Origin: Streptomyces cavernicola | GTDB lineage: Bacteria; Actinomycetota; Actinomycetes; Streptomycetales; Streptomycetaceae | Assembly (NCBI RefSeq): GCF_029968035.1 | Contig: NZ_JASCIQ010000023.1 | Span: forward strand, 1-64,000 | Reading direction: 5' to 3' | Length of the DNA stretch: 64,000 nucleotides | Shown here: piece after piece, positions 49,478-58,261 of the stretch | How positions within the stretch are numbered: position 1 is the stretch's first letter | Layout: every line of letters begins with the position of its first letter | Position numbers and translations under genes: made by a program | Notes under the pieces: model-generated | What the model was told of the DNA's origin: nothing | Seen by the model: only the letters and a program-made list of their open reading frames with translations | Database searches by the model: none

Positions 49478-49489
49478 CTGAAATTTCAG
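49478..49489. promoter_or_regulatory. GntR operator palindrome between pruA and its regulator
   Basis: CTGAAATTTCAG is a perfect 12-bp palindrome, 25 bp before the GntR start and 102 bp before pruA. A 10-of-12 match recurs at 50232. Confidence 0.75.
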
Positions 49490-49514
49490 CGCGACGGTAC
49501 TTACACTGTTCGGT

Positions 49515-50207
49515 ATGAGTCAAGACATCGATCTGATCGAGGCTGCTGAGGGCTCCCTCGCCGGGCCGCGTACGGCGTCCCGTGGCGGGTCGCTCGCCGA
49601 GAGCGCGTACGTGCGGCTGCGCGACGACATCATCACCGTGAAGCTGCAGCCGGGCGACCCGTTGGACGAGAAGCAGTTGAGCCGTGACCTCGGCGTCGGT
49701 CTGACTCCGGTGCGCGACGCCCTCAAGCGGCTGCGCCACGAGCGGCTCGCCGTGATCTATCCGCGCCGCGGCACGTTCGTCGCCGAGATCAACATCAGCG
49801 ACGAGCGCTGGCTCACCGAAGTCCGCACCGACCTGGAGGGACTGGCCGCGGCGCTGGCCGCGGAGCGCGCCACCGACGAGGAGTGCGCCGAGCTGAAGCG
49901 CATGGCCGAGGCGATGGAGGACGCGGTCGAGGTGTCCCGCGACTACATCACCCAGGACACCGAGATCCACCGCGCGATCTACCGTGCCGCTCACAATCCG
50001 TACCTAGAGGCGACCCTCACTCAGTACTCGAACCTGGCCATGCGGATCTGGCACTACGGCCTCGTCCGGGCCCGGCCGAGCACCCCGCGCTCCTGTGCGC
50101 AGGACGAGGTCGTCGAGGAGATCTGTGCGCGCCGGCCGGGTGCCGCGCGCAAGGCGGCGCAGGCGCATCTGCTGGGGTTCTCCGCGTCGGTGCGCTCGAT
50201 GCTGTGA
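49515..50207 (+). CDS. GntR-family regulator of proline catabolism (FCD domain)
   Basis: This 230-residue regulator has a winged helix (LAESAYVRLRDDIITVKLQPG near residue 29, then DLGVGLTPVRDALKRLRHERL near 60) and an FCD domain with histidine ligands (DTEIHRAIYRAAHNPY near 155). Its divergent position and the palindrome point to control of pruA-MFS and its own gene, and possibly putB through the second site at 50232. A terminator follows its stop. Confidence 0.88.
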   Translation: MSQDIDLIEAAEGSLAGPRTASRGGSLAESAYVRLRDDIITVKLQPGDPLDEKQLSRDLGVGLTPVRDALKRLRHERLAVIYPRRGTFVAEINISDERWLTEVRTDLEGLAAALAAERATDEECAELKRMAEAMEDAVEVSRDYITQDTEIHRAIYRAAHNPYLEATLTQYSNLAMRIWHYGLVRARPSTPRSCAQDEVVEEICARRPGAARKAAQAHLLGFSASVRSML

Positions 50208-50231
50208 GCGGTCTGCGCGCTCAGAGGGTTT

Positions 50232-50243
50232 GTAAAATTTCAG
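50232..50243. promoter_or_regulatory. Second GntR-like operator upstream of putB
   Basis: GTAAAATTTCAG matches the 49478 palindrome at 10 of 12 positions. It lies after the GntR stop and before a terminator hairpin, in the 317-bp gap leading to putB. Confidence 0.5.
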
Positions 50244-50263
50244 TTACTTGAACAGATATCTCG

Positions 50264-50291
50264 CGGGGCGTCGGCGGCAGCCGGCGCCCCG
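50264..50291 (+). terminator. Rho-independent terminator after the GntR gene
   Basis: CGGGGCGTCGGC pairs with GCCGGCGCCCCG (one G-T pair, 4-nt loop) and is followed by GTTTT, a classic intrinsic terminator. The remaining gap to 50524 should hold the putB promoter; nothing else was seen. Confidence 0.85.
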
Positions 50292-50524
50292 TTTTCGCAT
50301 GTCAGCGCCCTGCGCTCGGTCAGTGGCCGTCAGAAATTGCTTGAGCGAACGCCGAGTTACGGTCAAGTGGGGGTTGTGAGATTCGTGATCACATCTTAGG
50401 TTCCTGCCTCAGCAGCCCCGCGGAGCGCGAGCCGTCTTGCCGCCCTCTGCGGGAGCTGCCCCCAATCCCATCTCCCGCCCCCGGTCCGCCCTTTCCGCCG
50501 GACCCCGTTCATCTGGGGATCGAT

Positions 50525-51436
50525 GTGCTGAGCAACCTGCTGCTGAAGGCAGCCGAGAGCAAGAAGCTCGAACGACAGATCAGCAAGAACAAGCTCACCC
50601 GTGGTCTGGTGAGCCGCTTCGTCGCCGGTGTCACCCTCGAAGAAGCCATCAAGGCCACCAAGGAGCTCAACAAGGACGGCATCGACGTCAGCCTCGACCT
50701 CCTCGGCGAGAGCGTCTTCGACCTGGCCGAGTCGACCCGCGCCACCGACCAGTACATCGAGACCATCGAGGCCATCGCCGAGCACGTCCCCGGCTCGACG
50801 GTCTCGGTCAAGCTCTCCCAGCTCGGCATCGCCGTCGACGTGGCCGCCTGCGCCAAGAACCTCGAGCGCCTCTTCGAGGCGGGCGAGCAGAACGGCGTCG
50901 TCGTCGAGGTCGACATGGAGCACAGCTCCGTGGGCCGCGACACCATGGACCTGTTCCGCAAGGCCCTGCCGCGCTACCCCCAATCCCGCATGGCCATCCA
51001 GGCCGCGCTGCGCTCCACTCCAGAGGACCTGGAGACCTTCACCGAGGTCAAGCCGCGGCTCCGCCTGGTCAAGGGCGCGTACGACGAGCCGTTGCACCGC
51101 GCCCAGCAGGACCGCAAGGAGGTCACGGCGCAGTATCTGCACCTGACCCGCTACGTCCTTGCGAACTGCCCCGACCCCGCCTTCGGCACGCACGACGACA
51201 TCTGCATCGACTTCGCCAAGCAGGCGGCCAAGGACGCGGGCGTCGACAAGAAGGACTACGAGTTCCAGATGCTGTACGGCGTCCGCCGCGACCTGCAGAA
51301 GGAGCTGGTGCGTGACGGCTACCGGGTGCGCGTGTACCTGCCGTTCGGCACGCAGTGGTACCCGTACCTGATGCGCCGCATGGCCGAGCGCCCCGCCAAC
51401 CTGCTGTTCTTCCTGCGCTCGCTGGTGGGCGGCTGA
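50525..51436 (+). CDS. putB: Proline dehydrogenase (monofunctional)
   Basis: This 303-residue FAD-dependent TIM-barrel enzyme oxidises proline to 1-pyrroline-5-carboxylate, which PruA (encoded at 47717) then uses. Motifs are SLDLLGESVFD near residue 56, VSVKLSQLGI near 92, VEVDMEHSS near 128, RLVKGAYDEP near 178 and YGVRRDLQKEL near 253. PutA-type DNA-binding and dehydrogenase domains are absent, as usual in actinobacteria. The GTG start has GGGGA upstream. A GntR gene begins 33 nt after the stop. Confidence 0.94.
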   Translation: MLSNLLLKAAESKKLERQISKNKLTRGLVSRFVAGVTLEEAIKATKELNKDGIDVSLDLLGESVFDLAESTRATDQYIETIEAIAEHVPGSTVSVKLSQLGIAVDVAACAKNLERLFEAGEQNGVVVEVDMEHSSVGRDTMDLFRKALPRYPQSRMAIQAALRSTPEDLETFTEVKPRLRLVKGAYDEPLHRAQQDRKEVTAQYLHLTRYVLANCPDPAFGTHDDICIDFAKQAAKDAGVDKKDYEFQMLYGVRRDLQKELVRDGYRVRVYLPFGTQWYPYLMRRMAERPANLLFFLRSLVGG

Positions 51437-51469
51437 CATGTCCGCCGATGCCGACACCGGGGTGGGCCG

Positions 51470-52153
51470 ATGACCGGTGCGGCCCCGCTCGTACAGGCGT
51501 CTCTGCTCACCGACCAGGTGCACGCCGTCCTGTACCAGGCCGTCATCAACGGGGCGATTCCTGCGGGCACCCGGCTGCGGGTGCGTGACGTCGCCGAGCG
51601 CATGGGCACCAGCGTGATGCCCGTACGCGAGGCGATCCGGCGCCTGGAGGAGAGCGGCCTGGTCGAGCGGGAGCCGCACAAGGGCGCCGTGGTCAAAGGG
51701 TTCACGCTCCGCGAGCTGATCCACATCTACGACGTACGCCTGCTCCTGGAGTCCGGGGCCGGCCGCCAGGGCGTCGCCGGTCTGGACGAGGAACTGGTCC
51801 GCAGCATGGCCAAGGAGTGCGAGGCGTTGAACCGGGCCGCGCACGAAGGGCGGGTGCGCGACGCGCTCGACCACGACGAGGCGCTGCTTACCGTCCTGTA
51901 CGGCGCGGGCGGCAACCCGGTCCTGATGGACACCGTCCGTGGCCTGTGGCACCAGTGCCGTGCCTACAAGGTGCTCGGTGCCGCGGCCGCCGAAGGCGAG
52001 CGGGAATCGACGCTGTGGAAGTACCAGTCACGCCTCGTCGACGCCGCCTGCGAGGGCGACGCGGACACGGTCGCCGACCTCATCCGCGATTCGTTGCTCA
52101 GCTCCCGCTCCCGCATCCAGTCCACGCTCGACGAGGAGGGCGAGGCCACGTGA
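51470..52153 (+). CDS. GntR-family regulator downstream of putB
   Basis: This 227-residue regulator has a winged helix (GTRLRVRDVAERMGTSVMPVREAIRRLEESG near residues 33-63) and an FCD-like helical domain (LDHDEALLTVLYGAGGNPVLMD near 125). Conservation of metal histidines is weaker than in the GntR gene at 49515. It is in one orientation with putB and overlaps the next gene by 4 nt, so it may respond to proline or its products, or belong to the downstream channel unit. Confidence 0.85.
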   Translation: MTGAAPLVQASLLTDQVHAVLYQAVINGAIPAGTRLRVRDVAERMGTSVMPVREAIRRLEESGLVEREPHKGAVVKGFTLRELIHIYDVRLLLESGAGRQGVAGLDEELVRSMAKECEALNRAAHEGRVRDALDHDEALLTVLYGAGGNPVLMDTVRGLWHQCRAYKVLGAAAAEGERESTLWKYQSRLVDAACEGDADTVADLIRDSLLSSRSRIQSTLDEEGEAT

Positions 52154-52272
52154 CCTCCACGGAGCAGACCTGCCACTGCGGCCGGCCGCTGACCTCGTGC
52201 GTCGGCTGCGGCGACCCGCGCTGCCTGCGCTGCGACCCGTACCGTTCCGAGGACTGCGAGAGCGTGCGATGA
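52150..52272 (+). CDS. 40-residue cysteine-rich zinc-ribbon-like miniprotein
   Basis: This short gene starts with GTG overlapping the GntR stop (GTGA) and ends with TGA overlapping the next ATG (ATGA). The tight coupling on both sides argues that it is translated. It contains seven cysteines, mainly as C-x-C, C-x2-C and C-x2-C pairs (CHCG, CVGCGDPRCLRC), giving two possible metal-binding knuckles. No family is recognised. It could be a small zinc or redox partner of the adjacent NAD-binding channel-like protein. Confidence 0.65.
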   Translation: MTSTEQTCHCGRPLTSCVGCGDPRCLRCDPYRSEDCESVR

Positions 52273-53624
52273 GCAACACCCTTGATTCCCCGGGCAGTTG
52301 TACGTACGTCGTCATCGGCGAGACCAACCTGGCCCGCCGGGTGTGTGCCTCGCTCCGCGAGTGCGGGCACACCGTGCGGCACCTCACCGAGCCCCGCGAC
52401 CACGAGCTGCGCGAGGCGATGGAGCCGGAGCCGGAAGCGGTCGCCGTGCTGCTCCACGACGACGTCGCCGCGCTGCGGTACGCGCTCGCCGTGGCGCACA
52501 TCGGCGAGCGCACGCCGATCACCGTCACGATCTTCGACCGGACCGTGGCCGACGAACTCCTGCGCCTGCTGCCGCAGTGCCACGTGACCTCACCGGCCGA
52601 ACTGGCCGCGCCGGTTCTGGCCGGGCCCTGCCTCGGCGCCGACATCAGCGCGCTGCGTCATGAGGAAGGGGCGACCCACGCCGTCCGCGTCACCGACGAA
52701 GGTCCGGTCAGCAGCCTGCCGTGGCAAGCCGAACGCGTACGGCTGCGGGCCCGGATCGGCCGCCTCGCCGGACAGTTGCGCCCGCACGACGCGGGCACCC
52801 GCATCCTGCTCCTCGGCCTGCTCGGGATGTTCACCGCCCTGGTCACCGACCTGATCTGGCTCCTTGCCAGCGGCCACCATCCGGCCGGCGCGCTGTTCGA
52901 CGCCGCCCGGGTGGTGGCCACCGTCGGCCCCGCCGAAGCGCCGGACCATTCGGCCGCGTACTCCGTACTGGCCAGCGTGCTGATGCTCGCCACGGTCGTC
53001 TTCGGCGCGCTGTTCACCGCCGGGGTCGTCGAGCGGATGCTCGGGCCGCGCCTCGTCGGCCTGGTCGGGCCGCGTACGGTGCCCCGCTCGGGGCACGTCA
53101 TCGTCGTCGGCATGGGGCAGGTGGGGATCCGCCTCTGCGGTGAACTGCGGCGGCTCGGCGTGCCGGTGGTCGGTGTGGAACGCGATCCGGCCGCCCCCGG
53201 CATCAGGCTCGCCCGCTCGCTCGGCATCCCCGTACTGACAGGGCACGGCGGCGACCGGGTGGTCCTGGAGCAGCTGCGGCTGCACAAGGCCCGCGCCCTC
53301 GCCGCGGTCGGCTCCGACGACCTCGACAACGTCGCCGTCGCCATCGCCGCGCACGGCGTCGCACCCGACACCCGTGTGGTCCTTCGTGCGGGCGAACACG
53401 AGGCGATCGCCGAGACCCGCTCACTGCTGCCCCTCGGGACGGTGCGCGACGTGAACAGCCTTGCCGCCGCGTACGTCCTGGCCCGCATGCTCGGCACCCC
53501 GGCCACCGGCGTCATCGCCCACCGGCACCGCACGCTCGTGCAGCTGCCCGCCGGCACCTTCGAGCCCTGGCCCTTGGCCGCGCGCCGGGGCTGTGCGCAC
53601 GTGGCCGTCGCCCTCAGTGGCTGA
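52269..53624 (+). CDS. TrkA-N / RCK protein with channel-like membrane pair
   Basis: This 451-residue protein has a first Rossmann-like half (YVVIGETNLARRVCASL, residues 13-29). Two hydrophobic segments follow near 175-200 and 235-260, and then a classic TrkA-N NAD-binding domain (HVIVVGMGQVGIRLCGEL near 277) with SDDLDNVAVAIAA near 350. Between the hydrophobic segments lies VVATVGPAE, reminiscent of the potassium filter TVGYG but altered. It resembles RCK-gated or CASTOR-like ion-conducting proteins. The transported ion is uncertain. Confidence 0.8.
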   Translation: MSNTLDSPGSCTYVVIGETNLARRVCASLRECGHTVRHLTEPRDHELREAMEPEPEAVAVLLHDDVAALRYALAVAHIGERTPITVTIFDRTVADELLRLLPQCHVTSPAELAAPVLAGPCLGADISALRHEEGATHAVRVTDEGPVSSLPWQAERVRLRARIGRLAGQLRPHDAGTRILLLGLLGMFTALVTDLIWLLASGHHPAGALFDAARVVATVGPAEAPDHSAAYSVLASVLMLATVVFGALFTAGVVERMLGPRLVGLVGPRTVPRSGHVIVVGMGQVGIRLCGELRRLGVPVVGVERDPAAPGIRLARSLGIPVLTGHGGDRVVLEQLRLHKARALAAVGSDDLDNVAVAIAAHGVAPDTRVVLRAGEHEAIAETRSLLPLGTVRDVNSLAAAYVLARMLGTPATGVIAHRHRTLVQLPAGTFEPWPLAARRGCAHVAVALSG

Positions 53625-53672
53625 AGCTGCTTTCGCCGCAACCAATTCCCTCACCCAGCAAGGAAGTTCCCC

Positions 53673-54761
53673 ATGGCTCAGGAAGTACGCGGCGTCGTCG
53701 CACGCTCCGCCAAAGCCCCCGTCACCGTCGAGACGATCGTGATCCCCGACCCCGGACCCGGCGAGGTAGTGGTGAAGGTGCAGGCCTGCGGTGTCTGCCA
53801 CACCGACCTGCACTACCGGGAGGGCGGCATCAACGACGAGTTCCCCTTCCTCCTCGGCCACGAGGCGGCGGGCCTCGTCGAGACCGTCGGCGAGGGTGTC
53901 ACCGAGGTGGCGCCGGGCGACTTCGTCATCCTCAACTGGCGTGCTGTGTGCGGCCAGTGCCGGGCCTGCCGCCGCGGCCGCCCGCAGTACTGCTTCGACA
54001 CCCACAACGCCAAGCAGAAGATGACGCTCACCGACGGCACGGAGCTGTCGCCGGCGCTCGGCATCGGTGCGTTCGCCGAGAAGACGCTGGTCGCGGCGGG
54101 CCAGTGCACCAAGGTCGACCCGACGGTCTCGCCGTCCGTCGCGGGCCTGCTCGGCTGCGGCGTGATGGCGGGCATCGGCGCCGCGATCAACACGGGCGAG
54201 GTCGGCCGGGGTGACTCCGTGGCCGTCATCGGCTGCGGCGGCGTGGGCGATGCGGCCATCGCCGGTGCCCGGCTTGCTGGGGCGGCGAAGATCATCGCGG
54301 TGGACATCGACGACCGCAAGCTCGCGACGGCGCGCGAGATGGGCGCCACCCACGCCGTCAACTCCCGCGAGAACGACGCCGTCGAGGCCATCCGCGAACT
54401 GACCGACGGCAACGGAGCCGACGTCGTGATCGACGCGGTGGGCCGCCCCGAAACGTACAAGCAGGCCTTCTACGCCCGCGACCTCGCCGGCACCGTCGTC
54501 CTGGTGGGCGTGCCCACCCCGGACATGACCGCCCCCGAACTGCCGCTGATCGACTACTTCGGCCGCGGCGGCGCGCTGAAGTCGTCCTGGTACGGCGACT
54601 GCCTTCCCTCCCGCGACTTCCCCATGCTCGTCGACCTGCACCAGCAGGGGCGCCTGCCGCTGGAGAAGTTCGTCACCGAGGAGATCGGCATCGAGGGAGT
54701 CGAGGCAGCCTTCGAGAAGATGTACCGCGGTGAGGTTCTGCGCTCGGTGGTGGTCCTCTGA
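53673..54761 (+). CDS. S-(hydroxymethyl)mycothiol dehydrogenase
   Basis: This 362-residue zinc-dependent class III-like alcohol dehydrogenase oxidises the formaldehyde-mycothiol adduct in actinobacteria. Motifs are CGVCHTDLHYREGG near residue 36, GHEAAGLVETVGEGV near 63, the structural zinc site CGQCRACRRGRPQYC near 92, and VAVIGCGGVGDAAIAGARLAG near 186. AAGGAAG precedes the ATG. It overlaps the metallo-beta-lactamase gene by 1 nt, the usual partner in mycothiol formaldehyde detoxification. It would remove formaldehyde from the betaine demethylases nearby. Confidence 0.93.
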   Translation: MAQEVRGVVARSAKAPVTVETIVIPDPGPGEVVVKVQACGVCHTDLHYREGGINDEFPFLLGHEAAGLVETVGEGVTEVAPGDFVILNWRAVCGQCRACRRGRPQYCFDTHNAKQKMTLTDGTELSPALGIGAFAEKTLVAAGQCTKVDPTVSPSVAGLLGCGVMAGIGAAINTGEVGRGDSVAVIGCGGVGDAAIAGARLAGAAKIIAVDIDDRKLATAREMGATHAVNSRENDAVEAIRELTDGNGADVVIDAVGRPETYKQAFYARDLAGTVVLVGVPTPDMTAPELPLIDYFGRGGALKSSWYGDCLPSRDFPMLVDLHQQGRLPLEKFVTEEIGIEGVEAAFEKMYRGEVLRSVVVL

Positions 54762-55402
54762 TGCTGGGCAAGGATCACCTGGTCACGCCCATGGGCGTGG
54801 GCATCGACCACCTGATCACCTCGGGGACCTTCTCCCTCGACGGCGGTACCTGGGAGGTGGACAACAACGTCTGGATCGTCGGCGACGAGCACGAGGTCGT
54901 CGTGATCGACCCCGCGCACGACGCGGACCGGATCGTCGAGGCCGTCGACGGTCGCAAGGTCGTGGCCATCGTGTGCACCCACGCCCACAACGACCACGTC
55001 AATGCCGCCCCCGACCTCGCCTACCGCACCGGGGCGCCGATCCTCCTCCACCCGGACGACGGGGTCCTGTGGAAGCAGACGCACCCCGACCGCGCCCCGG
55101 ACGGCGAGCTGTCCCACGGCCAGCGGATCACCGTGGCCGGGACGGAACTGGTGGTCCTGCACACCCCCGGACACGCGCCCGGCGCGGTCTGCCTCCACGT
55201 CCCTGAACTGGACACCGTCTTCACCGGCGACACCCTCTTCCAGGGCGGTCCCGGCGCCACCGGACGGTCCTACTCGGACTTCCCCACGATCGTCCGCTCC
55301 ATCAGGGCCGAGCTCCTCACCCTCGACCCCGCCACCGTCGTCCGTACAGGTCACGGCGGGTCCACCACCATCGGCGCCGAAGTCGGCAACGTACAGGAGT
55401 GA
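54761..55402 (+). CDS. Metallo-beta-lactamase-fold hydrolase of formaldehyde detoxification
   Basis: This 213-residue MBL-fold protein has the zinc motif THAHNDH near residue 73, HTPGHAPGAVCLH near 133, GDTLFQGGPG near 155 and RTGHGGSTTIG near 197. In actinobacteria this gene commonly follows the mycothiol dehydrogenase and is thought to hydrolyse S-formylmycothiol to formate and mycothiol. It starts on the last base of the dehydrogenase stop codon. A strong hairpin follows. Confidence 0.9.
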   Translation: MLGKDHLVTPMGVGIDHLITSGTFSLDGGTWEVDNNVWIVGDEHEVVVIDPAHDADRIVEAVDGRKVVAIVCTHAHNDHVNAAPDLAYRTGAPILLHPDDGVLWKQTHPDRAPDGELSHGQRITVAGTELVVLHTPGHAPGAVCLHVPELDTVFTGDTLFQGGPGATGRSYSDFPTIVRSIRAELLTLDPATVVRTGHGGSTTIGAEVGNVQE

Positions 55403-55429
55403 CTTGACCGCGGACGGTGACCAACTCCT

Positions 55430-55467
55430 ATGCCTGAGGCCCGGCCATTGTGCCGGGCCTCAGGCAT
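55430..55467 (+). terminator. Terminator after the mycothiol formaldehyde genes
   Basis: ATGCCTGAGGCCCGGC pairs exactly with GCCGGGCCTCAGGCAT across a 6-nt loop (16-bp stem), 27 nt beyond the hydrolase stop. Confidence 0.87.
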
Positions 55468-55798
55468 GTCTGCGGTCCAACGCCTGTGCAGGCGGGGCGA
55501 GTTGGCGTAAGCCGCGAGTCTGCGGCTACCACAGCAACCCGGTAGGGGGAAGCACTCCCGCGCGCTGCGATTGTGCAGTCGTTTCGCACGATGCCCCACG
55601 ACTCTGTTTGCTTGTCCTGCAGGGAATCCGTCCGCAAAATTGAGGGATACCGCAGGTGAGCACAACTCCCTGCCGAACAGCATCTGTTGAACATTTTTCT
55701 ACACCCATCACCCCTGCCCGGAAGCGGCTCCCGCCGACATGCGCACCACAGTGAAGTGGTTGGACGCACCCTTTCCAACCCGTGGCAGAGGACATCAC
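55468..55798. other. Leader/promoter region of the GbcAB-type genes
   Basis: This 331-bp stretch has no gene I can support. It contains GTTTCGCA at 55581-55588, equal to one arm of the 17-bp palindrome at 7360, within an imperfect dyad ATTGTGC...GCACGAT (about 55570-55592). Short hairpins are possible, but no known riboswitch class was recognised. Confidence 0.45.
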
Positions 55799-57094
55799 AT
55801 GGGCAGCTCCCGAGAGGGGAACGACGTGGCACAAGGGAATCTCAAGGCCTCCCAGCTGGAGCGGGTACAGGACTTGGTGGCGCGGCGGACCGCCGGCCTG
55901 AGCCTGGAGGCTCCCTTCTACACGGACCAGGATTTCTTCGACGCCGACATGAAGGCGATCTTCGGCCGCCACTGGCTGTTCGTCGCCGTCGACGCGGAGA
56001 TCCCCGAACCGGGTGACACCACCACCATCGACTTCGGTCCTTACTCGGTCATCGTGGTGCGCGACGACGACGAGGAGCTGCGGGCCTTCCACAACGTCTG
56101 CCGGCACCGCGGTGCCCGTCTCCTGGACGCGGGTTGCGCCGAGATCGGCAACCTGGTGTGCCCGTATCACAAGTGGACGTACAACACCGACGGCGAGCTG
56201 ATGCACGCTCCGGCCCAGGCGCCGGACTTCGACCGCAGCAGCTTCGGGCTGCGCACCGTGCACGTGCGCAGTGTCGCGGGTCTGATCTTCATCTGCCTGG
56301 CCGAGGAGCCGCCGGCCGACTTCGACGAGGTCGCCGCGGTGATCGAGCCGTACTTCGCGCCGCACGCGCTGAAGGGCGCGAAGCTCGCCCACCGCACCGA
56401 CCTGGTGGAGAACGGCAACTGGAAGCTGGTCCTGGAGAACAACCGCGAGTGCTACCACTGCGACGGCCACCCCGAGCTGATCGGAGCCTACTTCCCCGTC
56501 TTCGCCATCGACGACGATGAGGACGTCCCGCCCAACCTCCGTACCACGTACGAGCGTTACCGCAAGACTCTGGCGGAGATGTACGAGGTCTACGACCGGC
56601 TCGGGCTGCCCTACGAGCACATCCGGGAGGTGGACACCCGCACCACCGGCTTCCGTGTGCAGCGTGACGCGCTGGACGGGGCCGGCGAGTCCTACACCCT
56701 GGACGGCACGGCCGCCTGCACCAGGACACTGGGCGACCTGCCCGAGAAGCGCCTCGGCTATCTGTCCATGCACATGCAGCCCAACAGCTGGTTCCACGTC
56801 GTGGGCGACCACGCGATCACCTTCAGCGCGCTGCCGATCTCCCCGGACAAGACCCTGGTGCGCACCACGTGGCTGGTCCACCCCGACGCCGAGGAGGGCG
56901 CGGACTACGACCTCGGCGCGATGACGAAGGTGTGGACGGCCACCAACGACCAGGACGCGGCTCTGGTCGCCCGTGGCCAGCAGGGTGTCACCAACCCGGC
57001 CTACGTCCCCGGCCCGTACGCGCCCAGCGAGCACCAGGTCGAGGCCTTCGTCAACTGGTACATCACCCGGCTCGAGGAGGAACTGAAGCGATGA
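55799..57094 (+). CDS. gbcA: Glycine betaine monooxygenase oxygenase subunit (GbcA type)
   Basis: This intact Rieske oxygenase has 431 residues (422 if it starts at GTG 55826; both starts have good ribosome sites, and the paralog's length favours 55826). It has the Rieske motif CRHRGA...CPYHKW near residues 100-125 and the mononuclear iron motif NNRECYHCDGHPEL near 218. It removes one methyl group of glycine betaine as formaldehyde, giving dimethylglycine; proline betaine is an alternative. It overlaps its reductase gene by 4 nt and is paralogous to the frameshifted gene at 8798. Confidence 0.87.
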   Translation: MGSSREGNDVAQGNLKASQLERVQDLVARRTAGLSLEAPFYTDQDFFDADMKAIFGRHWLFVAVDAEIPEPGDTTTIDFGPYSVIVVRDDDEELRAFHNVCRHRGARLLDAGCAEIGNLVCPYHKWTYNTDGELMHAPAQAPDFDRSSFGLRTVHVRSVAGLIFICLAEEPPADFDEVAAVIEPYFAPHALKGAKLAHRTDLVENGNWKLVLENNRECYHCDGHPELIGAYFPVFAIDDDEDVPPNLRTTYERYRKTLAEMYEVYDRLGLPYEHIREVDTRTTGFRVQRDALDGAGESYTLDGTAACTRTLGDLPEKRLGYLSMHMQPNSWFHVVGDHAITFSALPISPDKTLVRTTWLVHPDAEEGADYDLGAMTKVWTATNDQDAALVARGQQGVTNPAYVPGPYAPSEHQVEAFVNWYITRLEEELKR

Positions 57095-58227
57095 CAGAGA
57101 TCCCTTCCGACGGTTACGGGGCCGGCTACGTGAGCGAATCCGTCCACGCCGCCACCGCGCCGCTCCCCGAACCGGAACTCCCGCAGGAGTACCCGCAGGA
57201 CGACCTGGACCACGTCTTCGCCTGCACCCGCGTCGAGGACGTCACCGCGGACATGAAGACGTTCGTGCTCGAACCGGCGGGGCCGGGGACGATCACGTAC
57301 GAGCCGGGCCAGTACCTCGCGTTCACCTTCGACATCGACGGCGAGGAGGTGGGCCGCTGCTACACCATCTCGTCGGCGCCCACCCGCCCGCACGCGGTCA
57401 CCATCACGGTCAAGCGGGTGCCCGGCGGGCGCGTCTCCAACTGGCTGCACGACAACTTCACGGTGGGCAGCACGGTCAGCGCCCGCGGCCCGTTCGGTGA
57501 CTTCTCGAACGTCCACCACCCGGCGCCCGCCTACCTCTTCCTGTCCGGCGGCAGTGGTGTCACGCCGCTGATGTCCATGACCAGGACGATGTACGACCAC
57601 GGCGCACCGGCGGACATCGCCTTCGTGCACAGCGCCCGTACGCCCGACGACATCCCGTTCCGCGCGGAGCTGGAGCTGTTCGACGTGACGTCGCGGAACA
57701 TCCGCGTCACGCACGTCTGCGAGGCCGACGGGGAGGCCGAGCAGTGGGAGGGCCACCGCGGCCGCCTCACCCTGGAGGCCCTTGAGGAGATCGCCCCGGA
57801 CTTCCGTGAACGCGAGGTCTTCGTCTGCGGCCCGGCCGGCTACATGCGGGCCGTCCACGCGATGCTGACCGAGGCCGGTCTGCCCGAGGAGCGCTACCAC
57901 CAGGAGAGCTTCGACGGCGCGACCGCCGTGCCCGCGACTCCAGCGGACACCGGCACAGCCCAGGCGACGTACGCGGTCGAGTTCTCGCGCACCGGCACCA
58001 CCGTCGAGTGCGGCGCGACCACCACGCTGCTCCAGGCTGCCGCCGAGGCCGGCCTCACCCTCCCGTCGTCCTGCGGACAGGGCATGTGCGGCTCCTGCGT
58101 CTCCCCGCTCAGCAAGGGCACGGTCGACATGCGGGACAACGGCGGCCTGCGCCCCCGGCAGCGTGCCCAGGGCAAGATCCTGCTGTGCTGCTCGACGCCC
58201 TTGGAAGACCTCGTCATCGACGCGTGA
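57091..58227 (+). CDS. gbcB: Glycine betaine monooxygenase reductase subunit (GbcB type)
   Basis: This 378-residue flavin/iron-sulfur reductase has RCYTISSAPTRP (FAD site, near residue 90), LFLSGGSGVTPLMSMT (NAD site, near 150), VCGPAGYMRAV near 248, and a C-terminal [2Fe-2S] motif CGQGMCGSC with LLCCS. It transfers NADH electrons to the Rieske oxygenase encoded just upstream (ATGA overlap). It has an extra N-terminal stretch of about 45 residues, rich in Pro and Glu, that the copy at 10059 lacks. Confidence 0.88.
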   Translation: MTEIPSDGYGAGYVSESVHAATAPLPEPELPQEYPQDDLDHVFACTRVEDVTADMKTFVLEPAGPGTITYEPGQYLAFTFDIDGEEVGRCYTISSAPTRPHAVTITVKRVPGGRVSNWLHDNFTVGSTVSARGPFGDFSNVHHPAPAYLFLSGGSGVTPLMSMTRTMYDHGAPADIAFVHSARTPDDIPFRAELELFDVTSRNIRVTHVCEADGEAEQWEGHRGRLTLEALEEIAPDFREREVFVCGPAGYMRAVHAMLTEAGLPEERYHQESFDGATAVPATPADTGTAQATYAVEFSRTGTTVECGATTTLLQAAAEAGLTLPSSCGQGMCGSCVSPLSKGTVDMRDNGGLRPRQRAQGKILLCCSTPLEDLVIDA

Positions 58228-58261
58228 ACGAGGCCAACGCACTTATAAAGGACGGACGTTC

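Noticed and set aside
55468..55798. Possible riboswitch in the gbcA leader
   Set aside because: Some stems can be drawn, but I could not match the conserved core of glycine, cobalamin, SAM or other known classes.
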